From: Shinella sp. CPCC 101442
GTDB taxonomy: Bacteria; Pseudomonadota; Alphaproteobacteria; Rhizobiales; Rhizobiaceae
Direction of reading: 5' to 3'
DNA: 64,000 nucleotides
Assembly (NCBI RefSeq): GCF_024704725.1
Contig: NZ_JALIQS010000002.1
Location: 744,001 to 808,000 of the forward strand
Made by a program: the position numbers and the translations under genes. Of this stretch, positions 62,788 through 64,000 are shown in pieces. The notes beneath the pieces were generated by a model, which searched no databases, was not told where the DNA came from, and saw nothing but the letters and a program-made list of their open reading frames with translations. Positions within the stretch are counted from its first letter, which is position 1, and every line of letters starts with the position of its first letter.

Positions 62788-64000
62788 TCAGCCGAGAACC
62801 GTGCGGGCAGCCGCAAGGCTTGCGGCACCGCTGGTGACGCGATCGCGCAGGGCCGCCGTTTCCCCGATGATGTTTTCCGCCGCGAACCGGCAGAGCGCCG
62901 CGCGTTCGCCGTTGCGCCCGTCGCCGCCATCGGCGAGCGCGCCCTTGGCGAGATAGGCGCCGGTCAGAACGAGGCCGAAGAGGCGCTGATAGGGTGTCGC
63001 TCCGGCGAGCGCCTCGGCCTGCCTGCCTTCGGCAAGCGTGGCGAGCAGCCATTCGGTGGCGGTTTCGAGGTCTGCGATGCTGGCCTCGAGGCGATCACCG
63101 GTTTCGCCGAGTTCCGGGGCATTGGCGGCGCGGGCCCTGGCGGCGATGCCGCGCAGTTCGGCGATGAAGCCGCGCACGTGGCCGCCATCGGACAAGGGCA
63201 GTTTGCGCATCACGAGGTCGATGGCCTGGATGCCGTTCGTACCCTCGTAGATCGGCGCGATGCGGGCATCGCGGTACAGGCGGGCGGCGCCGGTCTCCTC
63301 GATGAAACCCATGCCACCATGCACCTGCACGCCAAGCGAGGCGACATCGACGCCGGCATCCGTGGCAAAGCTCTTTGCGATGGGCGTGAGCAGGCTGGCG
63401 CGTTCGGCCCAGTGTTTGGCCGCCTCGCCATGCGCCATATCGACCGCATGGGCGCAGGCATAGGTGATGGCGCGCGCGCCCTGGGTCAGCACCTTCATCG
63501 TCAACAGCATGCGCACGACATCCGGATGCTCGATGATGGGGCTCATGCCGGAGCCCTGCCAGCCGGGCGCCTTGCCCTGCGTGCGCTCCCTGGCATAGGC
63601 AATCGCCTTCTGGGTCGCGGCTTCGGCAATGGCCACACCCTGCATGCCGACGGCAAGGCGGGCATTGTTCATCATGGTGAACATGCAGGCGAGGCCGCGG
63701 TTTTCCTCACCCACCAGCCAGCCGATGGCGCCCGGCTCGTCGCCGAAGCGGCCGTCGCCATAGATCATGGTGCAGGTCGGCGAGCCGTGGATACCGAGTT
63801 TGTGCTCGATGGAATGGCAATGGGCGTCGTTGCGGGGGCCAAGCGAGCCGTCTGCCGCGACAAGGAATTTCGGAACGAGGAACAGCGAGATGCCGCGCGT
63901 TCCGGCCGGCGCATCCGGCAGACGGGCGAGCACGAGATGCACGATATTGTCGGTAAAATCGTGTTCGCCGTAGGTGATGAAAATCTTCTGGCCGAAGAGG
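62788..64000 (-). CDS. Acyl-CoA dehydrogenase (5' end outside the window)
   Basis: At least 404 residues are visible, running from the window edge to a stop at 62788. It has the FAD-site region LFGQKIFITYGEHDF, the helical middle (MFTMMNNARLAVGMQGVAI), GMGFIEETGAARLYRDARIA and the catalytic-base IYEGTNGIQAIDL, then an extra C-terminal domain as in the larger acyl-CoA dehydrogenases with a DmdC-type extension. It oxidises acyl-CoA in beta-oxidation. The N terminus lies to the right of the window. It is followed by the enoyl-CoA hydratase gene. Confidence 0.92.
   Translation of the reverse strand, partial: LFGQKIFITYGEHDFTDNIVHLVLARLPDAPAGTRGISLFLVPKFLVAADGSLGPRNDAHCHSIEHKLGIHGSPTCTMIYGDGRFGDEPGAIGWLVGEENRGLACMFTMMNNARLAVGMQGVAIAEAATQKAIAYARERTQGKAPGWQGSGMSPIIEHPDVVRMLLTMKVLTQGARAITYACAHAVDMAHGEAAKHWAERASLLTPIAKSFATDAGVDVASLGVQVHGGMGFIEETGAARLYRDARIAPIYEGTNGIQAIDLVMRKLPLSDGGHVRGFIAELRGIAARARAANAPELGETGDRLEASIADLETATEWLLATLAEGRQAEALAGATPYQRLFGLVLTGAYLAKGALADGGDGRNGERAALCRFAAENIIGETAALRDRVTSGAASLAAARTVLG

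Overview
The window is about 64 kb of high-GC chromosomal DNA from an alphaproteobacterium, most likely a member of the Rhizobiaceae (Rhizobium, Agrobacterium, Ensifer or Shinella). The evidence is the aa3 oxidase cluster ctaC-ctaD-ctaB-small protein-ctaG-ctaE next to DUF983 and SURF1, homoserine kinase of the APH-like type, bioMNY, an IalB-like protein, a RibB with a decayed RibA half, an EcfG-type promoter (GGAAC-N16-CGTT) and a typical rhizobial intergenic repeat. Gene density is high and most genes are housekeeping. I see no prophage, insertion sequence, CRISPR array, rRNA or tRNA.

Layout. 0-9 kb: end of an unknown gene, a DUF1127 mini-protein, a decayed cupin gene, a CPT-like kinase, a GNAT acetyltransferase, a membrane PAS-GGDEF-EAL protein, a zinc-ribbon peptidase-like protein, CsbD, YqgE, a DsbD-like N-domain protein and a peroxiredoxin. 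9-19 kb, minus strand: rnhA-thrB-ispH, SURF1-DUF983, and the cta operon with a perfect FNR/FixK box just upstream of ctaC. 19-26 kb: a TetR-controlled cassette with DUF6151 and DUF6958, ialB-like, tldD, a LysR regulator, a polysaccharide deacetylase and pdxH. 26-36 kb: a DnaJ-like protein, fabI, a phosphatase, DUF1344, a large CHASE-like/PAS3/GGDEF/EAL protein, aroC and ribB.

36-44 kb: a YcaQ-like protein and a tight run bioM-bioN-bioY-acyl-CoA ligase-thiolase-GFA protein, followed by a thioesterase and an oxidoreductase. 44-49 kb: histone-deacetylase-like amidohydrolase, xseB, ester cyclase, pirin, and an arsR-SRPBCC-membrane-DUF1801-DUF1801 operon. 49-64 kb: dxs, a stand-alone Clp N-domain protein with its own HTH regulator, three secreted proteins, two chemoreceptors, tlyA with an RNA m5U methyltransferase, an SDR, and a beta-oxidation pair that runs off the right edge.

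The most interesting items are regulatory or are family members with lost catalytic residues. Regulatory: an anaerobox placed to repress the aa3 oxidase operon; two autoregulator promoters (TetR at 19.2 kb and HTH/Clp-N at 52 kb) that appear leaderless and carry palindromic operators; and the stress promoter of csbD. Lost residues: a thiolase whose expected second catalytic cysteine is glycine, a RibB fusion whose RibA half has lost all three zinc cysteines, and an SGDQF cyclase domain. The thiolase and acyl-CoA ligase sit inside what looks like one transcription unit with the biotin transporter.
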